A stretch of 10,328 nucleotides of DNA from an uncultured Chitinophaga sp. (GCF_937874145.1 NZ_CALNBI010000386.1:1-10328), one strand, 5' to 3'; shown: positions 1-6,387, counted from the stretch's first letter. Notes: a model not told the origin generated them from the letters alone. Made by a program: numbers and translations.

Positions 1-2
1 AA

Positions 3-173
3 GAAATGCTGGTCAGCCTTTCCGGCCCCGCGTACAACGATCCGCCCGGGAATTTCCTGCTGGCGCATAGTGTGGGGCATAAGCCGGGAGGGATTGAAGT
101 GGATGTGCCGCTGATTTACGCGGATTTTTATTACCTGGAAGCTTTGATGCGGTATAAAGCACTGCGGCAGTAG
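3..173 (+). CDS. GH88-type unsaturated glucuronyl hydrolase, C-terminal fragment
   Basis: This is the 3' end of a gene that begins before the window; 56 codons are visible, ending in TAG followed directly by an in-frame TGA. The visible tail contains GNFLLAHSVGHKPGG and then EVDVPLIYADFYYLEAL. A 'SVG..P...E.DVPL.YADYYFLEAL' ending is characteristic of glycoside hydrolase family 88 (unsaturated glucuronyl/galacturonyl hydrolases), which fold as an alpha/alpha barrel and act on the 4,5-unsaturated uronic acid left by polysaccharide lyases. The catalytic aspartates of the family lie upstream, outside the window, so activity cannot be judged. It converges on the galactosamine operon. If the enzyme acts on unsaturated chondroitin disaccharides it would release N-acetylgalactosamine, which fits that neighbour, but the substrate is inferred. 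The related family GH105 is a possible alternative. Confidence 0.72.
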   Translation, partial: EMLVSLSGPAYNDPPGNFLLAHSVGHKPGGIEVDVPLIYADFYYLEALMRYKALRQ

Positions 174-207
174 TGATGCCGCTTTGCGCTCGCCTTAGTA
201 GGATAGG

Positions 208-236
208 CCGCGTGGCTTTGGCTGCGCGGTTTTTTT
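208..236 (+). terminator. intrinsic terminator of the GH88 gene
   Basis: A 9-bp stem (CCGCGTGGC at 208-216 with GCTGCGCGG at 221-229, two G-T pairs, 4-base loop) is followed by seven T at 230-236. It lies 34 bases after the GH88 stop. On the other strand there is no T tract after the hairpin, so it works best for + strand transcription. The T run ends one base before the stop codon of the convergent aldolase gene. Confidence 0.8.
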
Positions 237-237
237 A

Positions 238-1101
238 TCAGTAAGTGGAAGCCCGGGGCCTTACGGTTTCGAATTTGACTTTCACGAGCTCGCTCACTGC
301 GTCGATGGCATGGGGGAAAACTTTGCGCAAATCGATCTCGGGACTGTCGCGCAGGAGGGATTTCAGTTTTCGCATGAACGTGTCCTTGATTTCGGTAGCC
401 AGGTTGATCTTCGAAATGCCGCGCCGGATGGCTTCCTGGAGCATGGGGTGCGGGATGCCCGAAGAACCGTGCAGTACCAGGCTGGCCGGCGTGCTTTCGT
501 GGATGGCGCTGAGCCTTTCCATATCCAGCCGGGGTTCGGCGGTGTAAAAGCCGTGGGCGGAACCGATGGCGATCGCCAGGGCATGGACGCCCGTGGCTTC
601 CACGAATTGCGCGGCCTGCCAGGGTTCGGTGAATCCCGTTATTTCTTTGGATTGCCCCAGTTTGGCCACATAGCCCAGTTCGGCTTCCACATGTGCGTGG
701 TAGCGTTCGGCGAGTTGTACTACTTTGGAGGTGATGGCAACGTTTTCTTCGAAGGATTTTTCGCTGGCGTCGATCATGACGGAATCGAAACCGGCATCGA
801 GGCAGGCGTGGATGAGATCGTAGGAATCGGAGTGGTCGAGGTGCAGCCAGCCGGTGATGCCGTTGTCTTGTAGCATGGCTCTTGCCATCTGTACGGCCGG
901 TTTGAGGCCGATGTATTCGATAGAGCTGCGGGTGAGTTGGAGAATGACGGGAGAATCGGCTTCGGTAGCGGAACGGATGATGCCTTTCAGCGTTTCGAAA
1001 TTGTAGAAATTAATGGCGAGGAGCGCGCCTCCGTTGGAATGGCAGTACTGCAGATGCTCATGTAATGCCGGCACCCGGGTAGGCGAATGTTTCTTTTGCA
1101 T
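238..1101 (-). CDS. kbaY: class II tagatose/fructose-bisphosphate aldolase (KbaY/GatY type)
   Basis: Zinc-dependent aldolase expected to split tagatose-1,6-bisphosphate (or fructose-1,6-bisphosphate) into dihydroxyacetone phosphate and glyceraldehyde-3-phosphate in the cytoplasm. With the ATG at 1101 the protein has 287 residues, close to the roughly 285 of E. coli GatY and KbaY. Family residues are in order: the Asp-His pair in WLHLDHSD (D89, H90), the acidic segment HVEAELG (E141), zinc His in IAIGSAHG (H183) and LVLHGSSG (H211), and the phosphate-binding KINLATEI (N233). The frame stays open to an ATG at 1182, but those extra 27 residues look unlike the family and lie entirely inside the upstream kinase gene. 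The chosen start still overlaps the kinase by 44 bp; a GTG at 1074 would cut this to 17 bp. It is the last gene of the operon. Tagatose over fructose specificity is inferred from its neighbours. Confidence 0.88.
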   Translation of the reverse strand: MQKKHSPTRVPALHEHLQYCHSNGGALLAINFYNFETLKGIIRSATEADSPVILQLTRSSIEYIGLKPAVQMARAMLQDNGITGWLHLDHSDSYDLIHACLDAGFDSVMIDASEKSFEENVAITSKVVQLAERYHAHVEAELGYVAKLGQSKEITGFTEPWQAAQFVEATGVHALAIAIGSAHGFYTAEPRLDMERLSAIHESTPASLVLHGSSGIPHPMLQEAIRRGISKINLATEIKDTFMRKLKSLLRDSPEIDLRKVFPHAIDAVSELVKVKFETVRPRASTY

Positions 1102-2026
1102 ATTGATCGAGACTTTTTTGTTCGTGGAATGCGGAAGTGCCGCCCGCCGCGGTAGTGGAAATCGCGCCTGCGATGTTGCCATATGCCTGGCACTCGGCGA
1201 TAGGGGCGTTTTCCAGGTATTTCAAGAGAAACCCGGCGTTAAAGCTGTCGCCCGCGCCGATGGCGTCTACAAGATCGCCGGCGTGGAACGCGGGCTGGGA
1301 TACGGTTTCGCCGTTGCAAACCGTAACGGAACCGCTGGCGCCGAGCTTTAAAGCCAGTACCGGGACCAATGCGGAAATTTCTTCAATGGCGGCTTCCAGG
1401 TTTTCCTTCCGGGTGATTTGCATCAATTCGTTTTCATTCGGAAAGAAAATATCGACATAGGGAAGAATAGCGGCGTAGTTGATGTCCCAGCGGTGTTCGG
1501 GATCGGTTTGCATGTCGAAGGATGTGGTGAGCCCCATCATTTTGGCCGTCCGGAAAAGATTGGCCAGGTGCTGCTGCATGCCCGGCTGGAAGAAATACGA
1601 GGAGAAGTGCAGGTGCCGGGCTTCCTGCAGGCGGTGAAGCGGAATATCGTCTATCGAAAAATGCGCCATCGCGCCGGGGTAGGTGACCATCCCGCGGTCG
1701 CCGTTGTGTTGCAGGCCAATGCTGGCGCCGGTGGCCAGCGAACTGTCGCGGATGATCATGCCGGCATGTACGCCGGCCCTTTCCAGGTGGTCGATCACCA
1801 CCTGCCCGAAGATGTCGGTCCCGATTTTGCCGATAAACGCCACCCTTGCGCCAAAGCTGCTGAGATTGCTGGCCAGGATGGCCGCGGAGCTCCCGAGCGT
1901 AAGCGCCATATCGCCCGCAAAAATCTCGCGGCCGGTAACGGGCATTTCGTTGAGCTGGTTGAGGATCAGGTCTACATTCAGTTCGCCGACAACGATAACG
2001 TCATATGTATGGGAAGTTGCTTGCAT
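1058..2026 (-). CDS. PfkB-family carbohydrate kinase, probable tagatose-6-phosphate kinase
   Basis: Ribokinase/PfkB-fold sugar kinase of 322 residues. Visible signatures are the N-terminal substrate-binding strand GELNVDLIL (residues 14-22), the glycine-rich LGSSAAILASN (about 44-54), FPNENE (195-200), KLGASGS (227-233) and the anion-hole/catalytic-base motif DAIGAGD (254-260, base D260), where most relatives have DTTGAGD. Between agaS and a class II aldolase, the simplest role is phosphorylation of tagatose-6-phosphate to the 1,6-bisphosphate. PfkB kinases are too alike across substrates to settle this from sequence, so fructose-6-phosphate or another phosphosugar is possible. The frame opens at a TTG at 2056, but the ATG at 2026 sits closer to the first conserved strand and is preferred. 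The gene follows agaS by 70 bases and overlaps the aldolase start. Confidence 0.82.
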   Translation of the reverse strand: MQATSHTYDVIVVGELNVDLILNQLNEMPVTGREIFAGDMALTLGSSAAILASNLSSFGARVAFIGKIGTDIFGQVVIDHLERAGVHAGMIIRDSSLATGASIGLQHNGDRGMVTYPGAMAHFSIDDIPLHRLQEARHLHFSSYFFQPGMQQHLANLFRTAKMMGLTTSFDMQTDPEHRWDINYAAILPYVDIFFPNENELMQITRKENLEAAIEEISALVPVLALKLGASGSVTVCNGETVSQPAFHAGDLVDAIGAGDSFNAGFLLKYLENAPIAECQAYGNIAGAISTTAAGGTSAFHEQKSLDQYAKETFAYPGAGIT

Positions 2027-2096
2027 CTGCTGTTGATTTTGGCGTAAATGTATCAATTCGTTTACACCGGAAAGTTTCCAAGCTGTTGATTCTTTG

Positions 2097-3311
2097 TTAA
2101 TCCGTTTGCGGCCCCGGCCAGTTGTAGATCGTCACCCCCTGCACCACCCGCGTGATCGTGCCGTTGAGCGATGGCGAATCCGGGTGCAGCCCCAGCGAAA
2201 GGGACTTGAAAAAGCCGATCAGCTGGGCCGGCAGCACATGGCAGATGGCGAGAAATGCTTCTTCCAGATGTTCCGCATCATTATTTAAAACCAGCCGGGT
2301 ATCGGAAAACTGCATGCAGGCGTTGTCGCTTTCACTGACGGCGATGCGGTGCAGGCCACTTTCGCCCGCATGGATGGATTTTACGAGGTCCAGCTCGTAT
2401 TGCGCTACATAAGGATCGTTTGAACAGAGGTATACCAGCAGGGTGGAAGGTGTGATGACCACCTTGGGGCCATGGCGGAAGCTGAGGAAGGAGTCGTATT
2501 TGCAGATGGTTTTCCCGTCTGTCAGCTCCTGCACTTTCAAGTGCGATTCCATGGCGGCGCCGTACAGGGGGCCGGAACCGAGGAAAACGGTCCGGTCGAA
2601 CTGCATGCCGGCTATATGTTGTAATGGATGGCTGAAATGGTCCAGGATATTGCGGCCGTAGCGCACGAGGCGTTCCAGTTGCGGTTGCAGCCGGTCGAGC
2701 TCGCGGATGCGGGCAATCAGGAGCCCTGCGAGCAGCATGGAGGTGAAGCTGCCTGTCATGGCCAGCCCCTGGTCGTTGGATTCAGCGGGCAGGAGCAGGA
2801 CGTACCCGGGATGGATGTGCTGGCTCTGCACGAGTTGTCCGCTGGCGCTGCAGGTGATGATGAGGTGGTACACTGTGTCGCAATAGCGGTTGGCGAGCTG
2901 CACGGCCGCTTCGCTTTCGGGACTGTTGCCTGAGCGCGCGAAGGAAACGAGTAGCACGGGTTTGTTTTTCCGGAAGTGCAGTTGTGGGTGCGTCAGCAGA
3001 TCCGTGGTGGCGTAAGCGGAGGTTTTGCGCCCTGTGTGTTGCTGGAAGGCGCCTTCGAGGATCACGCCTATGAAGGCGGAGCTGCCGGCGCCGGTGAGGA
3101 TGATTTCGAGGTCGGGGTGGCGGAAGACGCCGTTCAGGAATTGTTGGATGGAATCCCGGCGGCTTTGGACGAGCTGCCAGGTTTTTTCCCAGAGCTGGGG
3201 TTGTTGGTGGATTTCCCGGGCTGTATGACCGCCGCGCAGCTCCTGCCATTCTTTACCCGGCTTTCCGAATATCAGTTGTTCTTCTATTTGATCTGCATGG
3301 CTGCTGGCCAT
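2097..3311 (-). CDS. agaS: AgaS-type galactosamine-6-phosphate deaminase/isomerase (SIS family)
   Basis: Double-SIS-domain protein of 404 residues (E. coli AgaS has 384). AgaS enzymes convert galactosamine-6-phosphate to tagatose-6-phosphate and ammonia in GalNAc/galactosamine catabolism. The first SIS domain shows ILTGAGSSAFIG (71-82) and the phosphosugar-binding SFARSGNSPES (123-133). The second shows FLGSGPLYGAAMES (243-256), then the AgaS/GlmS-like SFRHGP (277-282). The tail PDSPSLNGTITRVVQGVTIY (377-396) is typical of AgaS rather than of GlmS, and there is no glutaminase domain. The ATG at 3311 is preceded by an A-rich stretch instead of a Shine-Dalgarno sequence, as is usual in this phylum. 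It is the first gene of the operon, with a well-formed promoter and a probable operator upstream. A glucosamine-directed deaminase cannot be fully excluded, but the kinase and aldolase downstream argue for the galactosamine route. Confidence 0.87.
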   Translation of the reverse strand: MASSHADQIEEQLIFGKPGKEWQELRGGHTAREIHQQPQLWEKTWQLVQSRRDSIQQFLNGVFRHPDLEIILTGAGSSAFIGVILEGAFQQHTGRKTSAYATTDLLTHPQLHFRKNKPVLLVSFARSGNSPESEAAVQLANRYCDTVYHLIITCSASGQLVQSQHIHPGYVLLLPAESNDQGLAMTGSFTSMLLAGLLIARIRELDRLQPQLERLVRYGRNILDHFSHPLQHIAGMQFDRTVFLGSGPLYGAAMESHLKVQELTDGKTICKYDSFLSFRHGPKVVITPSTLLVYLCSNDPYVAQYELDLVKSIHAGESGLHRIAVSESDNACMQFSDTRLVLNNDAEHLEEAFLAICHVLPAQLIGFFKSLSLGLHPDSPSLNGTITRVVQGVTIYNWPGPQTD

Positions 3312-3337
3312 AGGTTTATTTTTTCTTGTTATGCTAA

Positions 3338-3352
3338 TTTCGTTTCGTTTCG
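3338..3352. promoter_or_regulatory. probable AgaR operator: three tandem TTTCG repeats
   Basis: Three perfect, head-to-tail TTTCG pentamers occupy 3338-3352. They begin just downstream of the predicted -7 element of agaS and cover its predicted transcription start, the normal place for a repressor to block initiation. DeoR-family regulators often bind short direct repeats, and the E. coli AgaR consensus, as I recall it, is built of TTTCR/TTTYR repeats, which this matches. Binding by the adjacent DeoR-family protein is inferred. Confidence 0.55.
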
Positions 3353-3355
3353 TAA

Positions 3356-3386
3356 CAAATGTATAAATTGTAAAACCTTTTGCAAA
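3356..3386 (-). promoter_or_regulatory. promoter of the agaS-pfkB-kbaY operon
   Basis: Read on the - strand, TTTG (3386-3383) is followed after exactly 19 bases by TACATTTG (3363-3356). This matches the Bacteroidota housekeeping-sigma consensus TTTG-N19/20-TAnnTTTG in every fixed position. The start point would be about 3350, giving a leader of roughly 40 nt before the agaS ATG. Confidence 0.7.
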
Positions 3387-3403
3387 ATTTATTTAATCTT
3401 ATT

Positions 3404-3419
3404 TTTCGTTTTTGTTTCC
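3404..3419. promoter_or_regulatory. possible second, degenerate AgaR site
   Basis: TTTCG-TTTTTG-TTTCC at 3404-3419 repeats the TTTCG theme imperfectly, in the same orientation as the perfect triple repeat about 66 bases away. It may be an auxiliary operator serving looping or agaR autoregulation. The surrounding DNA is T-rich, so a chance resemblance is quite possible. Confidence 0.3.
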
Positions 3420-3447
3420 ATTTTTTTCTTATTTTTCCACAATATTT

Positions 3448-3479
3448 TTTCATTTCATTATAAAACGGTAATATTATTG
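3448..3479 (+). promoter_or_regulatory. possible promoter of agaR
   Basis: TATTATTG (3472-3479) differs from TAnnTTTG at one position and is preceded, after 20 bases, by TTTC (3448-3451), one mismatch from TTTG. It is the best candidate for the rightward promoter but is weaker than the agaS one. The mRNA would start near 3486, just before the GC-rich hairpin. Confidence 0.3.
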
Positions 3480-3492
3480 GGGTATAATGAAA

Positions 3493-3515
3493 GGGTTCCG
3501 CCGGCGGCGGGACCC
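3493..3515. repeat. GC-rich hairpin in the agaR leader
   Basis: GGGTTCCGCC (3493-3502) and GGCGGGACCC (3506-3515) pair over 10 bp with one G-T pair and a GGC loop, inside an otherwise AT-rich region. No T tract follows on either strand, so it is not an ordinary terminator. It lies 35 bases before the agaR start codon, in the 5' leader if the proposed promoter is right. Confidence 0.6.
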
Positions 3516-3550
3516 GTGAAAAAATCCAGAACGCATCTAAAATTGTAAAG

Positions 3551-4327
3551 GTGGACTTAAAGAAAAACTCTACGGTAGGCCGCAGGGCCGTTATTCTCGA
3601 GAAGCTGGAAAAGCACGGACAGGTAGATGTACCGTCGCTGGCTTCCGAACTGCTGGTCAGCGAAGTGACCATCCGTAACGATCTCATCAGGCTCGAGCAG
3701 AAAAACATGCTCATCAGGGCCCGCGGAGGCGCGATCAAAATCGATCGCGTAGGCATGGATGTGGCTTTGTCCGACAAGAACAAACAGCACCTCGACGAAA
3801 AGAAGAGGATCGGGAAAGCGGCGGCGGCGCTGGTGGAAGACGGGGATACCATCATCCTCGACTCCGGCACCACTACCATGGAGATCGCGCGGAACCTGGG
3901 GCATGTGCAGGACCTCACCGTTATCACCAACGCCTTGAACGTCGCCAATCAGATGGCCGATCATCAGAATGCCAACGTTATTATTCCCGGCGGCTTCCTG
4001 CGCAAAAACTCCCTCAGCCTTGTAGGTGGCGCGGCGGAAGAAAACTTCAAAAACTTTTTCTGCGATAAATTATTTCTAGCTGTCGACGGCTTCAGCAGCG
4101 ACCACGGGCTTTCCACGCCCAACGTAGAAGAAGCCCACCTGAACCGCGTGATGATCGGCATGTCCAAACAAGTTGTTGTGGTGGCCGATTCCAGCAAGTT
4201 CCACCGCAGGAGCTTCGCTTTCATTTCTCCCGTCAGTGAAGTGGATATTGTGGTAACGGATTCCGAAATCCCCGCGGAAGACCGGAAAAAGCTGGAGAAT
4301 GCAGGCATCACGGTGATTATCGTCTAG
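3551..4327 (+). CDS. agaR: DeoR-family transcriptional repressor, AgaR-like
   Basis: 258-residue DeoR/GlpR-family regulator (E. coli AgaR has 269). The N-terminal winged helix-turn-helix is clear: RRAVILEKLEKHGQVDVPSL, then ASELLVSEVTIRNDLIRLEQ (residues 31-50), with ARGGA after it. The C-terminal DeoRC sugar-phosphate sensor domain (about 75-235) carries the family marks LDSGTTTMEIA (103-113), ITNALNVA (125-132), LFLAVDGFSSDHGLS (174-188) and VVADSSKF (210-217). Members usually repress a sugar operon until a phosphorylated intermediate binds. Here the divergent agaS operon is the obvious target, with galactosamine- or tagatose-phosphates as plausible inducers (inferred). The start is a GTG at 3551: there is no in-frame ATG ahead of the DNA-binding domain. 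The DMT transporter gene follows after 26 bases and is probably co-transcribed. Confidence 0.86.
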   Translation: MDLKKNSTVGRRAVILEKLEKHGQVDVPSLASELLVSEVTIRNDLIRLEQKNMLIRARGGAIKIDRVGMDVALSDKNKQHLDEKKRIGKAAAALVEDGDTIILDSGTTTMEIARNLGHVQDLTVITNALNVANQMADHQNANVIIPGGFLRKNSLSLVGGAAEENFKNFFCDKLFLAVDGFSSDHGLSTPNVEEAHLNRVMIGMSKQVVVVADSSKFHRRSFAFISPVSEVDIVVTDSEIPAEDRKKLENAGITVIIV

Positions 4328-4353
4328 CTTTCATTTCCTTAAAATTCCACAGG

Positions 4354-5214
4354 TTGAGAATTAAAACCTGGCAGCTCTACACCCTGATCACAACGTTGTT
4401 TTGGGGCGTATGGGGAGCCTTTATCGAAATTCCGGAGAAAAACGGTTTCCCGGCCACGTTAGGATACGCCGTCTGGGCGCTCACCATGATCCCCTGTGCC
4501 ATCGTTGCCCTGTCGGTAACCGGCTGGAAGATCAATACCGACGCACGGTCTGTCGTTAGCGGCGGTATCGTGGGGCTCTCCGGCGCCGGGGGACAGCTCA
4601 TCCTCTTCCAGGCCCTTCGCGACGGCCCCGCCTACATCGTTTTTCCCATCATCTCGCTATACCCCGTGATCACGGTCCTGCTGTCGGTCCTCTACCTCAA
4701 CGAGCGCACCAACCGCAAACACTGGATCGGTATCGGGATCGCGCTGCTGGCCATTCTCCTGCTTTCCTACATGCCGCCCTCGGCCACGCATGCCCGCGGT
4801 TGGCAATGGCTCATCCTTGCAATCGGCGTGTTCCTGCTCTGGGGCGTTCAGGCGTTCGTGATGAAGAGAGCCAACGCCACGATGAGCGCGGAAAGCATCT
4901 TCTTTTACATGATGATCAGCGGTGTAATACTTATTCCCGCCGCACTCTGGATGACCAATTGGAACATGCCCGTCAACTGGGGCTGGAAGGGCCCGGGGCT
5001 CGCCGTCGTGATACAGGTGCTCAACGCCATCGGCGCGCTGACGCTCGTGTACGCGCTGCGGTATGGCAAGGCGATCATCGTTACGCCGGCTACGGCTCTC
5101 GCACCGGTGATCACCATCATCCTGTCGCTGCTGCTGTACGGCGTAATTCCTTCCTTCGTTATCATCACCGGCTTATGCCTGGCCGTGATCGCGATTTACC
5201 TGTTGGCCGAGTAA
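4354..5214 (+). CDS. DMT superfamily (EamA-type) transporter
   Basis: Inner-membrane protein of 286 residues with about ten hydrophobic helices (roughly 7-25, 36-56, 68-87, 92-114, 123-140, 148-168, 180-200, 214-234, 240-262, 267-284), the usual two-repeat EamA layout. The first repeat ends with the typical FPIISLYPVITVLLSVLYLNE (split here: FPIISLYPVI, then TVLLSVLYLNE); the second repeat has the parallel TPATALAPVITIILSLLLYG but lacks the terminal acidic residue. Family members move varied metabolites, sugars and amino acids. The gene lies 26 bases after agaR and before a strong terminator, so it is probably co-transcribed with agaR and might carry a substrate or product of the galactosamine pathway. 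That role is inferred; no substrate motif is visible. The start is a TTG at 4354 preceded by CACAGG; no ATG lies near the first helix. Confidence 0.82.
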   Translation: MRIKTWQLYTLITTLFWGVWGAFIEIPEKNGFPATLGYAVWALTMIPCAIVALSVTGWKINTDARSVVSGGIVGLSGAGGQLILFQALRDGPAYIVFPIISLYPVITVLLSVLYLNERTNRKHWIGIGIALLAILLLSYMPPSATHARGWQWLILAIGVFLLWGVQAFVMKRANATMSAESIFFYMMISGVILIPAALWMTNWNMPVNWGWKGPGLAVVIQVLNAIGALTLVYALRYGKAIIVTPATALAPVITIILSLLLYGVIPSFVIITGLCLAVIAIYLLAE

Positions 5215-5230
5215 CTTTTTAGCCACATAC

Positions 5231-5270
5231 AACGACAACGCCCGCCGGTTCCGGCGGGCGTTGTCGTTTT
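5231..5270 (+). terminator. strong intrinsic terminator after the DMT transporter gene
   Basis: A perfect inverted repeat (arms 5231-5248 and 5251-5268) gives about 17 bp of stem with a GTTC loop, ending in TTTT (5267-5270). It lies 16 bases after the transporter stop and 12 bases from the end of the convergent lipoprotein gene. The T tract favours + strand termination, though such a long stem may also stop - strand transcription. Confidence 0.85.
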
Positions 5271-5282
5271 GCTATAACTGCA

Positions 5283-6143
5283 TCAGTAATGAAAAGTATG
5301 TTCGATGGTTCTGTTGAGTTGAGGATCGGCGGGATAGATGACCAGTGCTTTCCGGAACGTGAGTTTATCCTGTTGAATAGTGTGATCCAGCTCCCACCTG
5401 CGAACCAACGTTTCCGTTCCCCCGGCGGGTTTTGTATGCTCGGTGAAGCGGGAAGGCATGCGGTCGAGGTGGAAGAGCATAGGCACATTGAACAGTTCAA
5501 AATTCTCCAGGTCCATTTCGGATTCTGAAAAAATCCAGGGACTGAAGGAGAAAGGCTCGCTCCATGCCTGGATGCGGATGGTGCGCACATGGCCGTTGGG
5601 CTGGGTGTTGATGATGACGGTCGGGCGTTTGGCGGCGTCCCAGGCGTAGGTGACTTCCAGCTGCAATTGCTCGCCCGCTTCATTGTACCGGAAGTACCGG
5701 ATGCGCGCCAGGGTGCCGTCGGTGTTATAGGTGAAGTAATAATTTCTGCCGGTTGGGTTGATGAGATGACGGCTGCTAACGCGGTCCACTTTGCCGTCCT
5801 TGAAGCTATAAACGCCTTCGGAGAGGGAGTTCTCGGTGGTGATGCGCGACAACTCGCCGTTGGAGTAATGGAAGTCGACGGCAGTTTCGGCTTGCGTAGC
5901 GGGGTTGACGGCCGAGTATTTCTTCAGTGAGCTGTCCGCGTTCCATTGGTAGCTGATCCGGAAATTCCCGCCCGGCTGCAGCGAAATATCGCAGGCTTTT
6001 AGCAGATGGCCTTTCACCACTTTGGCGATGTTGGCGACAGGCGGTGTCGGGGGAGGGGCCTCCGGTTTCGGGGGATCGGATTTCTTTGAGCAGCTGAAAA
6101 TTAATATCGCTGCGAACAGTAATAAGGGGGTGCCGGTTTTCAT
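5283..6143 (-). CDS. uncharacterised lipoprotein with YD-like repeats
   Basis: From the ATG at 6143 the protein has 286 residues. It opens with a lipoprotein signal peptide: a hydrophobic stretch (TPLLLFAAILIFS) and a lipid-attachment Cys at position 18 followed by SKKSD. A Pro-rich linker (about 24-38) leads to a beta-rich body with phrases such as YQWNADSSLKKY, HYSNGELSRI, YFTYNTDGTLARI and YAWDAAKRP, which resemble the strand-turn units of YD/RHS-like and DUF4595-type Bacteroidota proteins. I do not recognise a specific family, catalytic site or ligand. An ATG at 6152 would add three residues. The gene stands alone, convergent with the transporter gene and divergent from the helicase gene. 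It is probably anchored in the cell envelope; no role can be assigned. Confidence 0.78.
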   Translation of the reverse strand: MKTGTPLLLFAAILIFSCSKKSDPPKPEAPPPTPPVANIAKVVKGHLLKACDISLQPGGNFRISYQWNADSSLKKYSAVNPATQAETAVDFHYSNGELSRITTENSLSEGVYSFKDGKVDRVSSRHLINPTGRNYYFTYNTDGTLARIRYFRYNEAGEQLQLEVTYAWDAAKRPTVIINTQPNGHVRTIRIQAWSEPFSFSPWIFSESEMDLENFELFNVPMLFHLDRMPSRFTEHTKPAGGTETLVRRWELDHTIQQDKLTFRKALVIYPADPQLNRTIEHTFHY

Positions 6144-6165
6144 ACAAAGCATGGCTTAATGTACC

Positions 6166-6197
6166 CGAATCTAAGCCTTCCGGCAGCTGAAAGCAAG
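6166..6197 (-). promoter_or_regulatory. possible promoter of the 5283-6143 lipoprotein gene
   Basis: On the - strand, CTTG (6197-6194), 20 bases, then TAGATTCG (6173-6166), one mismatch from TAnnTTTG. The start point would be near 6159, leaving a very short leader before either candidate ATG. Confidence 0.35.
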
Positions 6198-6283
6198 GTC
6201 ATTCCGACGAACCGGAAATAATCGCCGCCGGGATGTATGATAAACATTACTCATGCAAAATGGCCGCATTACCGGAATTTCCG

Positions 6284-6291
6284 TATCTTTG
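6284..6291 (+). promoter_or_regulatory. -7 element of the rhlE promoter
   Basis: TATCTTTG matches the Bacteroidota TAnnTTTG element exactly. No good TTTG is seen 19-20 bases upstream, so the -33 element is weak or absent. Transcription would start near 6298, giving a leader of about 90 nt before the helicase start codon. Confidence 0.5.
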
Positions 6292-6303
6292 TAAAGTTTT
6301 TTT

Positions 6304-6348
6304 ATGCTCCTGGATATACGATTCGAGCTTTCCTTCTCTTTAATTTGA
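6304..6348 (+). other. possible 14-codon leader ORF upstream of rhlE
   Basis: An ATG at 6304 opens MLLDIRFELSFSLI and stops at TGA 6346-6348, 39 bases before the helicase start and in the same frame. It lies just after the predicted transcription start and overlaps the left arm of the leader inverted repeat. Nothing shows that it is translated, and its composition is unremarkable. Confidence 0.2.
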
Positions 6349-6357
6349 CATCCAGGA
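6308..6357. repeat. inverted repeat in the rhlE leader
   Basis: TCCTGGAT (6308-6315) and ATCCAGGA (6350-6357) form a perfect 8-bp stem around a 34-nt pyrimidine-rich loop, ending 30 bases before the helicase start codon. Structured leaders are known for some cold-responsive helicase mRNAs. A regulatory role here is inferred. Confidence 0.4.
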
Positions 6358-6387
6358 TGTTATCAATCTTACATAAAATCATATCAT

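Noticed and set aside
310..873. Long open frame on the + strand antisense to the aldolase gene
   Set aside because: It lies wholly within a gene with intact family motifs, has no recognisable domain, and is explained by the codon bias of GC-rich genes leaving the opposite frame open.
1418..2047. Open frame on the + strand antisense to the kinase gene
   Set aside because: Shadow of the PfkB kinase; no motif, start signal or promoter of its own.
2069..2079. GGAAAGTTTCC palindrome between agaS and the kinase gene
   Set aside because: Too short to be a terminator or a convincing operator, and it lacks the TTTCG repeat form; the spacing to the TACATTTA ahead of the kinase gene does not make a promoter.
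3483..3488. TATAAT sequence upstream of agaR
   Set aside because: It resembles the -10 box of other bacteria, but the Bacteroidota housekeeping sigma factor uses TAnnTTTG, and no matching -35 element is seen.
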